Assembly (NCBI RefSeq): GCF_009870125.1
Contig: NC_046683.1
Location: 14,393,001 to 14,457,000 of the forward strand
Origin: Drosophila pseudoobscura
Lineage: Eukaryota; Arthropoda; Insecta; Diptera; Drosophilidae
Direction of reading: 5' to 3'
Length of the DNA: 64,000 nucleotides
Below, in pieces: positions 44,601 through 57,400 of this stretch. The notes under the pieces are model-generated. The model was not told the DNA's origin. It did not search any database and worked only from the letters and a program-made list of their open reading frames with translations. The position numbers were made by a program, and so were the translations under genes. Every line of letters begins with the position of its first letter. The first letter of the stretch is position 1.

Positions 44601-45782
44601 ATGGTAATCCTCACTGAGCAACTGGTAGAGGCAAAGTCAAAGGTCTCCGACATTCGCTATGCCATCCGTCTGAATGCTTGGGGAAGCGATCTGCACGATA
44701 TATCGATCCTTCTGCGAATGCCACGATTAGAGGTGTTGGCTCTCAGTCTGAACAAGATCCGTAGTTTGTCGAGTCTTCAGAACTGCCACCGACTCAAGGA
44801 GGTATACCTGCGACGCAACGAAATACAAAGCTTCGAAGAACTGAAACACCTGCGCAATGCCCAGGGCCTGAGAAGCCTCTGGATGGACGAGAACCCCTGC
44901 TCGGAAGCCGCAGGAGCCAACTATCGAGCCTGCGTGCTGCGCATGCTGCCCCAAGTCACAAAATTGGACGACGTTGAGGTGTGCGAGAGTGAGCTGAAGG
45001 CGGCCCTCCAGAACGTGCCATATCCGTCGCCAAAGAGTACAATCCGAGCCCCGGTACCACAGTCGGTTTCCAATCCTAAGGGAATCGCTGCTAGAGCATC
45101 TCGCGAGGCCTTCGAGAGGGAACATCAACGTGGTGCACCCAGTTCAGTAGCTGGAATAAACGGGGCCCGAGGCAGACCACAAGCCCCAGCCAGACTGTAC
45201 CCAATGACCCCATTCAGAGAAACTTCCGAAGAAGACGAAGACGAAATCATGCTACCTATTGCTTCCCCACGGGAACGGATACGATTTGGGACTGCCAGTG
45301 CCCTTCCCGGCAACGTCCGTGAACTAAGCCAGCGCGTGATCCCTGCCGAAAATCCCTCCGGTAACTGGTTGTCTACGGAATTTGAAGACCCGCGGCCGCA
45401 TTCCTTGCCAGCCGTACAGTCTGTTCCAAGTTTCAGCGTACCGCGATGCAGAACTGTAACCACAGCTGCCGGCCCAGGAGCGTTCTTCGTCGCCCAGTCG
45501 CGGCAGGGAGCCCACGAACCGTTTGGCCGTCGCCTTGCAGCCATGGCTGAGTTTTCCAGATCCACGCCGAATGAGCCCGACTACGACATGCTGGAATCTG
45601 GGACATCCGAGGCTATCCATGGCTCGCCCGGGATCGCCTATTCGGGGATGCGTCGTTTGCGTACCAATTCAAATCTTCTATCGTCGGCCTTGTGCCTGAT
45701 TCGAGAGATGGACATCACCAGTCTGGAGGACCTCAGTCATGCCATCAGTGAGATAGTGCAGGAGCGGTCTCGTATCTCCTAG
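44601..45782 (+). CDS. CFAP410 / C21orf2 homologue (leucine-rich repeat ciliary protein)
   Basis: Single-exon gene, 393 aa, starting MVILTEQLVEAKSKVSDIR. The first ~140 residues line up with human CFAP410: LNAWGSDLHDISILLRMP, LEVLALSLNKIRSLSSL, LKEVYLRRNEIQSFEEL and LRSLWMDENPC are the LRR units, with the LRR cap ending QVTKLDDVEV. The C-terminal helix (ALCLIREMDITSLEDLSHAI) matches the human C-terminal oligomerisation helix. The middle is low-complexity and longer than in man (256 aa total). CFAP410 works at the basal body/ciliary base with NEK1; in a fly this suggests sensory-neuron or sperm cilia. Intronless, so retro-origin cannot be excluded. Converges on Cyp4d1 with ~420 nt between stops. 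Confidence 0.85.
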   Translation: MVILTEQLVEAKSKVSDIRYAIRLNAWGSDLHDISILLRMPRLEVLALSLNKIRSLSSLQNCHRLKEVYLRRNEIQSFEELKHLRNAQGLRSLWMDENPCSEAAGANYRACVLRMLPQVTKLDDVEVCESELKAALQNVPYPSPKSTIRAPVPQSVSNPKGIAARASREAFEREHQRGAPSSVAGINGARGRPQAPARLYPMTPFRETSEEDEDEIMLPIASPRERIRFGTASALPGNVRELSQRVIPAENPSGNWLSTEFEDPRPHSLPAVQSVPSFSVPRCRTVTTAAGPGAFFVAQSRQGAHEPFGRRLAAMAEFSRSTPNEPDYDMLESGTSEAIHGSPGIAYSGMRRLRTNSNLLSSALCLIREMDITSLEDLSHAISEIVQERSRIS

Positions 45783-46201
45783 ACACCAATCACGTTCCAA
45801 AATCAGACGGATCCTGCAGCTCGCGAATCGTTGCCGACTACTGCCGATAGACTCTACTTCTCTGGACAAGCGATGCATTCCTGACGAGCCATTCCAGGCC
45901 GTGACGCATAACTATATCCCGGACATTATCTTTTCAAAATTCAGACTGTACAGCAACATGTGACTTTATGCCCAACCATTGGCTGCCTCTTCTGGCTTTA
46001 CAAATACACATGTGGCTAAATTCAAGGTGGTTCTGGCTTTCATTTCGCTCCTGGCGGCGTCTACGTGGGCGAATCGTGCTCTTTGGGATCCCCTGGCTTA
46101 AAGAAAGCCGATCAAGGCTGTACGTTTCAAGGAGTTTCATTATTATTTACAGATACAAATTAGAAAAAAAAAGCCGCATTTACGAGATAATGCGATTGTG
46201 G
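45783..46201. other. convergent 3' spacer between CFAP410 and Cyp4d1
   Basis: 3' UTRs of both genes. The right part (about 46080-46200) is a diverged relative of the sequence at 43.75-43.87 kb, which flanks the copy-B Cyp4d1 stump. Confidence 0.5.
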
Positions 46202-49061
46202 TTAGTAGACGCGATCCTGCAGCTTGAACAGTAGCGGGTCCTTGGTGCGCAATATCAGTTCAGCAATGAGCACGGGCGGCTCCGTTGTGTCACCGACAAA
46301 GTCGATGTGGTAGTGACGCAGAACGTTGGCCACAATGGCCTTAATCTCGAGCATGGCAAACTTTTGACCAATGCAGTTGCGCGGCCCCGCAGAGAAGGGT
46401 ATGTAGGCATAGGGGTTGAGCTTCTCGGCGCTTGTGACTACATCGAAGCGCTCCGGCTTGAAGCTGTTGGGCTCACTGAAGAGCTCCTCGCGGCGACCCA
46501 GGTAAAGGGGCGAGATGCCGATGTTTGTGCCAGCGGGAATGCGTTTGCCATCTGATTGGAAGGTAGAGTATTCGGAAAATGATACCTTGATGTGACCATG
46601 GCCTGGGCAGGGCGTGATACTTACTTATCTCGCACTCTTCCACCACTCTGCGACCCAGTAGTGGGACGGAGGGGTACATGCGGAGCGTCTCCTTGATGCA
46701 CAGATCCACATAATGGAGTTTGTTGAGCAGCTCGTATGTGACCGGGGTGCTTTTGTCCTGGCCGATTACCGAACTGATCTCCTCGAAGCACTTCTTCTGC
46801 GCTTCCGGATGGGTCGCGACGTTGTAGAAGAAGAACATGAGGGCCGAAGAGGTTGTGTCGTGGCCTTCGAACATGAACGTGTCGACTTCCTCGCGAATGT
46901 CCAGGTTTGTTAACGGCTTCTCGTCGATAGTCGACTGCAGCAGTATGTCCAGGAAGGCCATTTTTCGCTTGGCCCCCACATCTGCATCCGCATCGTCGGA
47001 AGCTGCGGCGGCGTCCTTGCTGCCGCCACGTATTAACTCTTCGCGACGCTGCACAATGATTTTCTCCGTAAACTCATGCAGCACATGTAAGGCACGCTTC
47101 TCGGCACGGGCCAGGGGGGTCAGCATGTAGGTCAAGTCGAAGCGGTAGAAGATGTTGAACATCCGTTTGTGCAGCACCATCGATATCGTCTTCACAGCCT
47201 GCACATATTCGGAGTCGGCATTCGTCTGTGCATTGATGGAGACGCCCATGGCAGTTTCTGTGCGTACAAAAATTGCAAAGTTTTCAAAATATGTATACCA
47301 TGTTCTGCGTGAAATAGCATGGTAATAAATAAATGTCCATCGAAAAATGATGAAGAGTGCGGATGGCGGATGAGAACGAACAGCGTTGCCGTACCGTTCG
47401 AGTGTGTTATTTTAAAATCTAACGACACTGTTGCCAGACTGCTCGAGTGGCTCAGCAGTGTGCGACAACTCTGCACTTTTTACCGTTTGTTTACAAACAT
47501 GTGTTCCGGCTACGGAAAAGAAATGTGTTGCAATTCCTACCGCATATCGTGTCCATGGTGCAGAGATTGATCCAATCGTAGAGATTAAAGCCAGTCTGCC
47601 CTTGCCTCAGACGATCCATCTCCATGTTGCGGAGCAGATCCCGAGATCCGTTCTCGAACACGTCGACAAACTGATCGAGAATCTTGAAGTGGAAGGCGGG
47701 CGTGATGATCTTGCGTCGTTTGTGCCACTTGCGACCCCGGCTGACGAGGAGACCTTCCTTCAGCCACGGCTCCAGAGCCTTGTACTCGCCAGCCTTGTCA
47801 TTGAAACGCATTGTGCCCAGCACCACCTCCACATCCTTGGGATTGGCCATCAGCACATTCAACTCTGGCCCCAGCCACACCTTGAGAGTCTCGTCCTTTG
47901 CGTACTTGCTCATGAACTCGGTTATCTGCTTGACCAACTCGTGCGGCGGCTTGCCAATGAAGTGATGGCCATGCCCCACCAGCGGCAGAACCGGGGGGCC
48001 CGGCATATAGCTGATCACCTCAATCACACGCTTGAACTTGAGCTGGTAGACCAGCAGGGCCACAAATAGGCCGCTGGCCAGCAAAGCACCTAACAGCAGA
48101 AACATATTTTCCCTCCTCGCCACGGCGACAGTGAAATAACTACTAATCGTCCCAATCTGCCGTGGACATGAAAGGTGGAGCATTGAACAGCAACGAGAAC
48201 ATCGATTATCCGCTCTCAGCTTGGGGCGACGCTCCCACCCCCGGCCCCACCCCAACTGCCGGAGATTTCAATCGTCGGTGGAGTATCTAATCGGTAACCG
48301 GCGGCTAACCGTAGAGCCCGAAATAAAAAACAAACAAGCTCGGGGATCTACTGATATCTTATCAGAAGTGGAGCAATATTTAGTTTTTTATGAGCGAGCC
48401 ACTGGATTGGATTTGGACATTGGCCAAGTGCTCTTTGAAAGCCCCACGCAGATGACTGGCCACTCCAGAGGAGTTGGGGATTACAGTACTCACCACAAAT
48501 GACATCCAGAGCGCACAGATGGACGGCGTGGCCCAGGTTGACGAGGTTGTCGTCTTTCCCGCGCGCCAAGTCCAGATTCGAGAGGAACTGATGCGTTTGC
48601 CGGTCAAAGATCTCAACGTACTGCTCGAGGATGCGGAAGTGAAAGGCGGGCGTAATGATCTTACGACGCTTATGCCACTTGCGGCCGGTGCTCACCAGCA
48701 GGCCTTCGTTGAGCCAGCGAGCCAGGAAGTCGTACTCGTCCGCCTTGTCCACCAGTTGGGTGCTGCTCAGGACCTGCTCCACGTCGCTGGGATGGAAAAA
48801 CATCACGCTGAAATAGGGCCCCAGACGGAGCTTGAACGTGTCCCCGTACTTCTCGGCCAGCTGGCCCATCATCAGGCACGCCTCGGCGGGGCTCAGGCCA
48901 AAGAAGAGATGGGCATCGCCCAGCAAAGGCCACGGCTTTGGGCCCGGCAGCAGCTCAGCCAGCTCACTGAACCGGCGCCTTCGGCGACAAAATAGCAGCC
49001 AGCTAAACAGACCTAGAACTAGGACTGTGCCAACCGCACCGAACACTAAGGAGAGCCACAT
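46202..49061 (-). CDS. Cyp4d1: cytochrome P450 CYP4D1, two alternative first exons
   Basis: Common exons 46625-47257 and 46202-46551 join either first exon A (47541-48105, MFLLLGALLASGLFVALLVY) or first exon B (48494-49061, MWLSLVFGAVGTVLVLGLFS). Both first exons end in phase 1 (ATATGCG or ATTTGTG), giving IC-ETAMGVS. Each isoform is ~515 aa, the usual CYP4 length. Each first exon supplies its own membrane anchor, proline hinge (MPGPPVLPLVG or LPGPKPWPLLG) and substrate-recognition N-terminus. Shared: I-helix GHDTTSSA, ExxR in KETLRMYP, haem loop FSAGPRNCIGQ. ER-anchored monooxygenase; CYP4 members commonly hydroxylate fatty acids or xenobiotics. The same alternative-first-exon layout is known for D. 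melanogaster Cyp4d1. It is the probable source of the two truncated 3' ends in the window. Confidence 0.96.
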
Positions 49062-50160
49062 TGGTCCAGCCAAGATGAGGCAGCGCGATCAACTGTTTGT
49101 CTGAGCCGCCGAGCCACCACAGATAAGAGAGGCTGCGAGACAGATCTGAGATCTGGTGTGGCTTATCAGCCTTCTGCCGGAAGGTCTAAGGGAAGCATTC
49201 TCGATTCCCCAATCTGCAATCCCAAAATCCTAAATCGAATCCATTTCAAGTTCACGTTGTCGTCATCATGAGTTTGTTTTTGCCATTTATCGCGGCTGCT
49301 CATCGTTCGGTTGTTAGGACTGGCAATGGGCGGAATGGGGGGAATCGTCTAAAATTAGAAGAGCGCCCAAAAATAGATCGGCCATCTGCTATGTGTGTGA
49401 CGTCAGGTGCGGAAGAGTTGCGGTCAGGTGCTACGGTGCCCCCCATATCCAATGTAAACACAATTTCTGGAATGCTTGAATGCTAACCATCAAAATGGAT
49501 TGTTTGTTCCCTCGCTTTTCGATCGGTTTCTCCCGGTTCTGCTGTGTTCCCTTATCGCACCTCTGCTTCGTCGGCAAATGTCAACCTTTTGCACTGAACA
49601 TTTCTGGTATTCGTTTCAGCAAACTAAGGGTGACTGGTCAGTCTCTTGACGAGAGTCTGGAGTGCAAGCTGAGTGCTCGGATCTCAAGCGGATCATCGGG
49701 CAATCGGAACACAACACTGCTGTGGCTGACGACTGCAAGATGCCCACTAATGTTCGCTGTAAATGAGTAATTGAAGAGTTCATTAACTAATGACTGTGGC
49801 ATTCATTAGCCAAGGAAATTGCTCTGCAAAGAAAACAACGCTTAACTCGAGTCATGCACACGACATGTTCTATTTTATTTCTCATCCACTTTTCGCCTGT
49901 GCATTTGACCGGCTTTGAGCAAAGGCAGCCAGGGCCATATACTCTCAGAGAAAAATGGCATAGCAACCAGAAACACATTCATATATAACTTAAATATTCG
50001 GTTGTTCAATATACAAACATAGTGAAATTATAAATAATTCACTTTTATGTATATAAAATACTTGAAAATAAATATAATATATTAAATTTGCAGGAAATGT
50101 ATGTAGATATATTTATTTAAAATTAATTTTTCAATCTAATTGTAAATATTACAATTTCAG
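49062..50160. other. intergenic, upstream of Cyp4d1
   Basis: No secure gene. A CRE palindrome TGACGTCA lies at 49398-49405. Short ATG frames at 49268 and 49494 have no recognisable similarity. 49.97-50.15 kb is AT-rich. Confidence 0.4.
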
Positions 50161-50229
50161 GGGCTTTTCCTCTGGGTGCCCATTTGATTCGAAGTCGAAA
50201 CGGATTATAGATGAGATGAATGCCAGAGG
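50161..50229 (+). CDS. candidate 69-nt internal microexon
   Basis: Bounded by a good acceptor (ACAATTTCAG) and a good donor (GAGG|GTAAGT). Only one frame is open, reading GFSSGCPFDSKSKRIIDEMN then ARG, with boundary phases 1 and 2 as judged from the frame. A following acceptor (TTGTTTCAG at 50296) would add a few codons and a stop, making this a possible C-terminus. Upstream exons were not found within the window, and the peptide is not recognised. Confidence 0.3.
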
Positions 50230-50296
50230 GTAAGTAAATAAACATTTATGCATTGTATTCGGATGATCTATCGATGTAATAATAATATTGTTTCAG

Positions 50297-53280
50297 AAAT
50301 ATATAGTGGCACTCATCCCCGGGTACGGTACATTGGGCCATTCAGAAATTCCCATTGGGCGAGTCCCAGCAGCTGATTCATGCCATGCCGGAGCCCAGAG
50401 CCAATTCCGTATCCGAATCAAAGCACACACACACACACATGCAATCGATCGCCCACACCACACCGATCGGTGACTACGTTGTGGCACCCCCACAACAATG
50501 GCAACAACAAGTAGGCGTCCTTCGACCATGCCAAATTCCAAAATTCTTGCGTCGTTCGTCGGTCGTCGACATCGACGTCATTTCGCCCGCCATCCTCTGC
50601 CTCTGCCTTTGCCTCTGCCCCTCTCCACTCCGGTCCGCACTGCTCCGGGCTATACGTAAATATTTACACATGTCTTACAAGAGCTGGCAATTTTTCGCTG
50701 TCGGATATAGCGTCGTGGGAGGAGTGTGTATGTGTACGGATTGCGATTTAAATGGATTTGTGTGCGTTGGAATTTCATTGGCATTTCCATTTTCATTTCC
50801 AATTTTATTTGTATCCCATAGCTCATTGCATTCATTGCTCCCGATTCGATACGAAACGGTCCAATCCAATCCGATCCGATCCGACAGTTCAATGAAGTGG
50901 CCGGAGGAAGGAGAATCCGTATGTTATACGAATCAGGAATGCAGATCTTTATAGATTGATCAAGGGAACGTACATATGTACATACGAGTGGATCCTTTTG
51001 GCGGGGAGTGCAATCAGCGCCAGTGCCAGTGCCAGCGCCAGCGCCAGCTGCCTTCGAATCTTCAGTTTGGAGAGCACGACATCATAACAATAAAAAAATA
51101 CTAACAATTTGGCAGCGGCGTACAATTTGCGTCAACAGCACTTGCCTCTCAGGCCCCTAGTATATATATAGATGGCAAATAGAATATATAGATTTATCCA
51201 TATATGTACATATATAAATACTTTTGTACATACATATGGATGTGTGTATGTGTAGGCACAAAGCGAACGGACCAAGTGCCCTGTTTTATATATAGATCTA
51301 AGGATGAGCCATCGGCATTCATCTTCTGCGCCACAATGCATACCCTGCCACCTGCCACCCGCCAACCGCCAACCGCCCCCCTCGCACACAGTACTAATAA
51401 TAATCATAATATTAATAAAAACATATGCTTAGGCAGCCGCTGCGTATGCGCAATTTACCCATTACGTATACGGTACAGAAAGCAGATGCCAAAAGCCAAA
51501 CGGAAAAACATGTCCAAATTAGGCAATATCCGATCCGAACCGACTCGATCGTGATTACTTTAACACCGCACACACCAGCAACATGTAATTATAGAGTAAC
51601 ATTCACATTCATGGCCGATTGTCACCCGTGCCGTACCCCCTTAGGCAGGATGATTCACCCATCATCCATCCACATCCACCCCATGGCAGCCCCCCCGCCA
51701 CAATACTCGTGCTTAATAATTGTGGGACTCTGGTGCTCGCCGTTGTACATATGTTTTCCGTGCGGCCTGTTCTGCTACAAAATATTATTGTATATTAATG
51801 GTTTGCACTGCAGTGGCAGGGCGAGCCAGCGAAAGGGCTTCGTTGGGAATATGTCTTGGACAAAAGAAGAGGCTCTTCCATGGTAACAGAGTGGAAGGAC
51901 AAGATCAGACAGAACTCTTGGGCACTGCAGAGTATTACCAACGACTGATGCCCATCCATTGAAACGACAGAGACCTTTCAACGCCAAAGCCATCCGAATC
52001 TATCAGATAATTTATGCTAAGCATTTTGCGACTCTTGCGGCTACCGACTACCGAAATGTGCAACAGGAAATTGCTCAGGCGAACGCATTTTCATTCATGA
52101 GTTGATTTTATTTATGTGGGATCCACGATGGGTTCCGATGGGATGAGCACACAGACACCGCTCACCACTCACCACTACCCTGTCCGTACCCTTACCCTAC
52201 ACACACGTGCCTCCCACTGCACGGCGGTGGTGGTAAGGCACTTGGCATGCTTGGTCGCCATCGTGCATCGTGCATCGTGCATCGTGCACTTGTGGCTGTC
52301 AGCCAAACATGCAACAATACGAGTACCAAGTGAGAAGTGCCCCCTCACCGCCTCCCAAAGAACTGCAGTTGGATGGGCCAGGCTGGTGCCCTGTAGAGCC
52401 CGCTCAGAGTGGGAGGAGAGTGCCCCCATATTGCACCACAATGCAGACCGCAATTTGTTTAATTAGCGAAATAGAATCATATATTAAAGATTGGCGGGCC
52501 CCAGGCTGACAAGCCAAGGCAGCTGGGCACGCGTCTGGGGCTGTCCAACTCTTTTGGATCGGCTCATCGTATTACCTGATGCCCAGCGCCCAGGCCCAGG
52601 TCCAAGTCGAAACGAGAAACCACTGATCAAGTATTGGCCGGTCGATTGGTGTATTTTTGGGGAGGGGAACGGGGATGGGAACGACTGGCTACTGGCGACT
52701 GCTTCCGGTTTTTCCCTGCCCCCCAAAAAAAAGAGCAATGTCAGCCAAAAGTCCGAGCCGAATACCGACTACCGACTGCCGAACCATCTGGCGGTGCAGC
52801 AGTGCGACTCTCTCGCGGGTCTTTGGGTTCTCTTCTCGGTCTGGTGTTCTCGGAAGAGATTCCCAGAGCTGCGGTCAGAGCTGAGAGCTGCTCAGCGAAG
52901 CGCATAAACTGGTGCTGGTGTTGATTGAAGAGTGACGTGACCCCAGGCAGTGGCAGGTTGCAGGTTCATCCAGGGAAAAGCACAGCTACGGCCAGGCTTT
53001 GAACTCCCAGCTCCCAGCTCTGGCTCTGGCGCTGAGAGTTGATTGTGCACGAACAGAGACACAAAAAAGTAGAAAAAAAGCTGGTCTAAAATTAAAAGAA
53101 AATGCACAGAGAGCGACAGCCGGACAAAGAAGAAGCAACCAAAAGGCACTGGCAGTGAAAACGAAGACCAAAACGAAGAGGCAGCTGCTGCTGCTTCATC
53201 CATGTGTGTGTGTGTGTGTGTGTCTATTTGCGAGTGTGTGCGTGAGTGTGCCTCTGCCTCGGGTCCGGTCCCGGCGTGGC
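50297..53280. other. intergenic / possible UTR, no secure gene
   Basis: Microsatellites (CA at ~50426-50438, TA/CATA near 51.2 kb, GCATCGT repeats at ~52262-52290, GT at ~53203-53222). Frames up to ~200 codons have no protein-like similarity I recognise. Confidence 0.4.
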
Positions 53281-53315
53281 TATAAAAAGAAAGAGCGCTC
53301 GCTTTCAGCGCTCAC
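53281..53315 (+). promoter_or_regulatory. TATA box and initiator of the costars gene
   Basis: TATAAAAAG at 53281 is followed 26-32 nt later by TTTCAGCG and CTCACTT, either of which could be the initiator. Between them lies the inverted pair GAGCGCTC/CAGCGCTC. The next good donor (AACAA|GTGAGT at 53679) would end a ~370-nt non-coding first exon that splices to 54268. Inference from position. Confidence 0.5.
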
Positions 53316-54428
53316 TTTTGGTCCCAGCAACCAAACGGCGTGGTACAATCACGAAAATAGAGTTCATAGAAAGAAAATCAGAATAAATCAGAAAAACCAG
53401 AGAATCCGAGCATCAGAGAAATATCGAAACGCAGTGGAAGCAGACTTGTACGATCGGCAGACATTTCTTGTTACTTTTTGTTTGGGTGTTGTTGTTCGAA
53501 GTACGAGGAAACGTGTTCGAAATATCCGAGAAGCCTTAAGATTGCGTCTTGCATTGTGAGTGGCACCCCAAAAGCAGAGCAAACGGAACGAAAAGAGTGC
53601 AAAGGAAGTGCTCGTCGTACAAGCCGCCCACAGAAGAGTTCCAGCCAAAAAGGAACCAACAACCGCTGAAGAAACAAGTGAGTGTACCACATAAGAGGGG
53701 ATTCCCCCACAAAACCATTAGGACTCTCGTCCGCCCGGTCTGGGGGGGGGGGCGCCTGGGGGGCCTGTGTGGCGGGTTTCGCTTCGTTTTTCCCAGGTAG
53801 CGGCAGTCGGGCGGGTTAATTTCCAGTTAATTCGAATTTCGAAATGGGCAGAATGGTGGGTTGGGGAGGGGGGGAACGAATTCCGGTTCATCTTTCGGGG
53901 TCGCGCGCATGCGCATGCGGCCTAACGGCATTTATTGCGGCGTTTGCTTTGCTTTTGCTTTTGCTTTGGCTTTGGCTTTGTCTTTGCATCGCCACTAATG
54001 TGGGGTTGGGTTGGGTGTGGGTCTATCTCTGGCAATCGGTCTCGCTCTGGGTCTGGGTCTGGGTCACAAAAGAAATGTGCAAAAAAAAATAAAAACGCTA
54101 TGGGGCTCCACGCCACTCCATGCCACAACACAATGGGCCGCCCTCGAACGAAACACAGATTTTCCTTCCATTGTCATGATGTTTGGCTGCGAACAAAATG
54201 TAATTGGTATTTCTTTCCCCATCATGATCGTCTTGGCTTTGTTTCGTCTCTTTTTTTTTGTTCGCAGGCAAAAGTGTTGCGAATTCGCGTTCGAGAGCCA
54301 CCGCCAAGCGGACATCGGGAGTAACTTTCGAGACGAGACTAGACGAGTCTTACCAGTCGTCTGTGTACCCCATAAAGCTGCAAGATCCAAGCCAGAGCCA
54401 GGCCAGGCCCAACAGTAACAGCAGCAGC

Positions 54429-57400
54429 ATGGCAGACGTATCGCACGAGCTGGGCGCCCTGCGCTTCGTAGTGGTAAGTACTTTCCAAATAGCCACTTCT
54501 TGCAACACCTATGCGGCTGGGTGGGGAGGGAGGGGCACGAATGGGGGCAGCACCCAGCAGGCTCTGTTCTGGCATCTTTGGAATGCTCTATCCCCACACA
54601 GAACCTAAAAAAAGACAGCCGCCAGCAATGTTTTTCATTGTTTTTTTTCCCTTATTTTTGTTTGCTTTATTCCCAAATAAAATATCTCGTGCGACAAATG
54701 CCTGAAAAATAATTTATGCGCAAAAAACCACAAGAAATGCGTGAAGCCAAAAACAACAACAAAAATTAGAATACAAATCGCTAGAATAAATGTCAACGGA
54801 AAATCCATTTTCGTTTTCGCCGAGGAAAATGTTTGTCTTTTGGCCACTGGAAAGCGTCCAATATAATATCATTAAAATTGAAATGATATAAAGAATTTAA
54901 ATTCAAATCCCCAAAAAACAAAACAACAATTGGCGGCTCTGCGGTTTCTTGTTTTTGTTTTTGTTTCTGTTTTAATTTGTCGCCACATGAATTGCCAAAA
55001 TATGTACATAGATATATATAGTATGTGGGGATATATTATAGATAGATATTATAGTATAGGGGTGGTGGGAACGACACGACAAAGGAACAAATTTTCGCAC
55101 AGAAAAAAGAAGATCAAAACACGGAAAAATTCTTGGCAATGACCATCGCTCGGGTTGAAATAGCAATGCTGAATATGCATACGATATAGTCGTATAGTAG
55201 TGGCTATATCCGAGTGTCTCTCTATATGTATCTGTATATGTATTGGCTGTAGCTTTAGCTGCCTCAGAAATGCTCAGACTTTTCAAGAGTGACAACGGCG
55301 CCGACAAATAGATCCCATCCTACCATCCCCGCGGGCGACATAACACCGACTCGTAGCCAAAATTATATACAAATATCCCATGTATGCACATACATATCAC
55401 CCTGTTTCGATAGAGATCCATTACATTCCTGGCTTTGCGAATCCTATGCGAATGAGAACCATTGGATCTGAATACAATACAATCTCACGGTCTTTCCCAA
55501 CTCTCACTCTCTCCACTCGAATGTTTGGATTTCCCCAACGTTTACCGAATAGAGTAGAGTGGAGTGGAGAGGAGTGGATAGGAGGGTTCATTGCCTGCAC
55601 CAATTGCATACCCAATCTTGTGGGAGCCCTGTTTATAACATAAATTTCATCTTTATCACTCGCCACCCCCCACCCAACTCTCGTTGCGTTGCCTTGATGC
55701 ACGTGACGTGCGAACGGATGTGGTTTTCCACAATATTTTTCCAACATTTGCGGTGTGAAAATCAAAATTGAAATTTCCATACAAAAATGTATGCATTTTT
55801 TCCCAAGAGACTTTCACCGATGTTTCAATCCCCCCCATATTCGTATAAATACAAGTCGAAAGGAAACTGCCGCCAGAATCTTTCAGCATTTCGTTTTCAT
55901 TCATCGCCGAATTCATTTGTCTATCGGCGGCTGGGATCTCGATCCGAGTACGGGTATGAGTATGAATGAAATTCCCCCTGGGGGTTGACAAAAACGCCGT
56001 TGAGCGCATTGATTGAAGAATTTTTTGGATATTGATCAAAGAGACAAATTGTGAACGTCATTGGGGCGTCGTGTTTTGGCCGCTGTTGTTGCCAAAACAA
56101 ATTATATAAAGAGCTTTACGTACATATATGTATATCATATAATAAAAAGTCTGTATCGGAAGCGGAGGCGGAGGCGCCAGATATGTCGCATTCATTCATG
56201 GGCAACTCAATCATGGACTCTCTCTCCGTCAAACTGCGGGCCATTCTACTCGTAAAATATATCCGCTCGCCATAAATAATAATCTGATGAATAAACAGAA
56301 TGGGGTGTGCCTGAGTGCTGGTGGTGGTGGTGGTGGTGGCTAGTGAGTGATCCGAGGTCCGTGGACATCGGTTAGTGGCGAAAATTGCCCGTGAAGGTCA
56401 TTCCTGTTTTCTTTTCTCAATCTTTCTATACATATGTATGTGCTTATATACATATTTATGTATATATATACTTAAGTTTTCGTTTCGTGGCATGCTCCTT
56501 CGCCCCCGCCCCCGCCTCCGTTTCGAGCAAACATTTTTTTTTATTTATGACAACGACATTTGCGCATTCCTTTCGAGCCATTTGCTGGCTGTGTGCTAGC
56601 TGGCATTCTGCACTTGTTAGATGAAAAATTACACAGAACGTATGTTTCTTAATTGCGGCCAATTAGTTCAAAGCCAAAAAGTTGTTCGAACAACTTGAGT
56701 GTAATTTTTGAAAAGCACTAATTGCCCGCCAAATGACAGGAAAATGCAAATGTCTGGCAAGGCCGTTCGCTGGGTGGCATCGCCGTCTGCCAACAGAACA
56801 AAAAGAGTGGCGCCGGGTCAAACTGTTTGGCTTCTCTCCCCTTTCCTTCAGAAACCCTGTGAATGAATCCAATTGACTTACTCCCGATCCGATTTGTGAC
56901 TATTGCAGGACTCGCCGCTCTCCTCCAAAGTGGCCATGTTCAACAATCAGGCGACGCAGCACAAGCAGTCGCAGTTATTGAATCCGTTCTCGCAGGATGG
57001 ACGCGCCTCGTCGCCGAAGCCGACCTTCTCCAAGGACCAGTACGGCAAGCCGCTGGCCGGCAGTCTGACAGAGGCACGCGGCCAGAAGGCCAACATGCAC
57101 GTGATGAAGGAAATGCTGGAGCTATGCCAGATCATCAACACGGAAGGCTACGACGTCAAGGATGAGCCAGGCATGCGAGTGATTCCCTTCGGCGAGTTGT
57201 TCAACGTAAGTTCCAGCGTTTCAGCCTCAAATTCGGCAGTCACTTGATACTCTCCCACCTCCCTCTCCCTCTGCCTCTCCATCATCCTCTTCCAGATCTA
57301 CAACTACATCTCGGACAAGGTGGTGGGCATACTGCTGCGTGCCCGTAAGCACAAACTGGTGGAGTTCGAGGGCGAGATGTTGTACCAGCGCCGCGACGAC

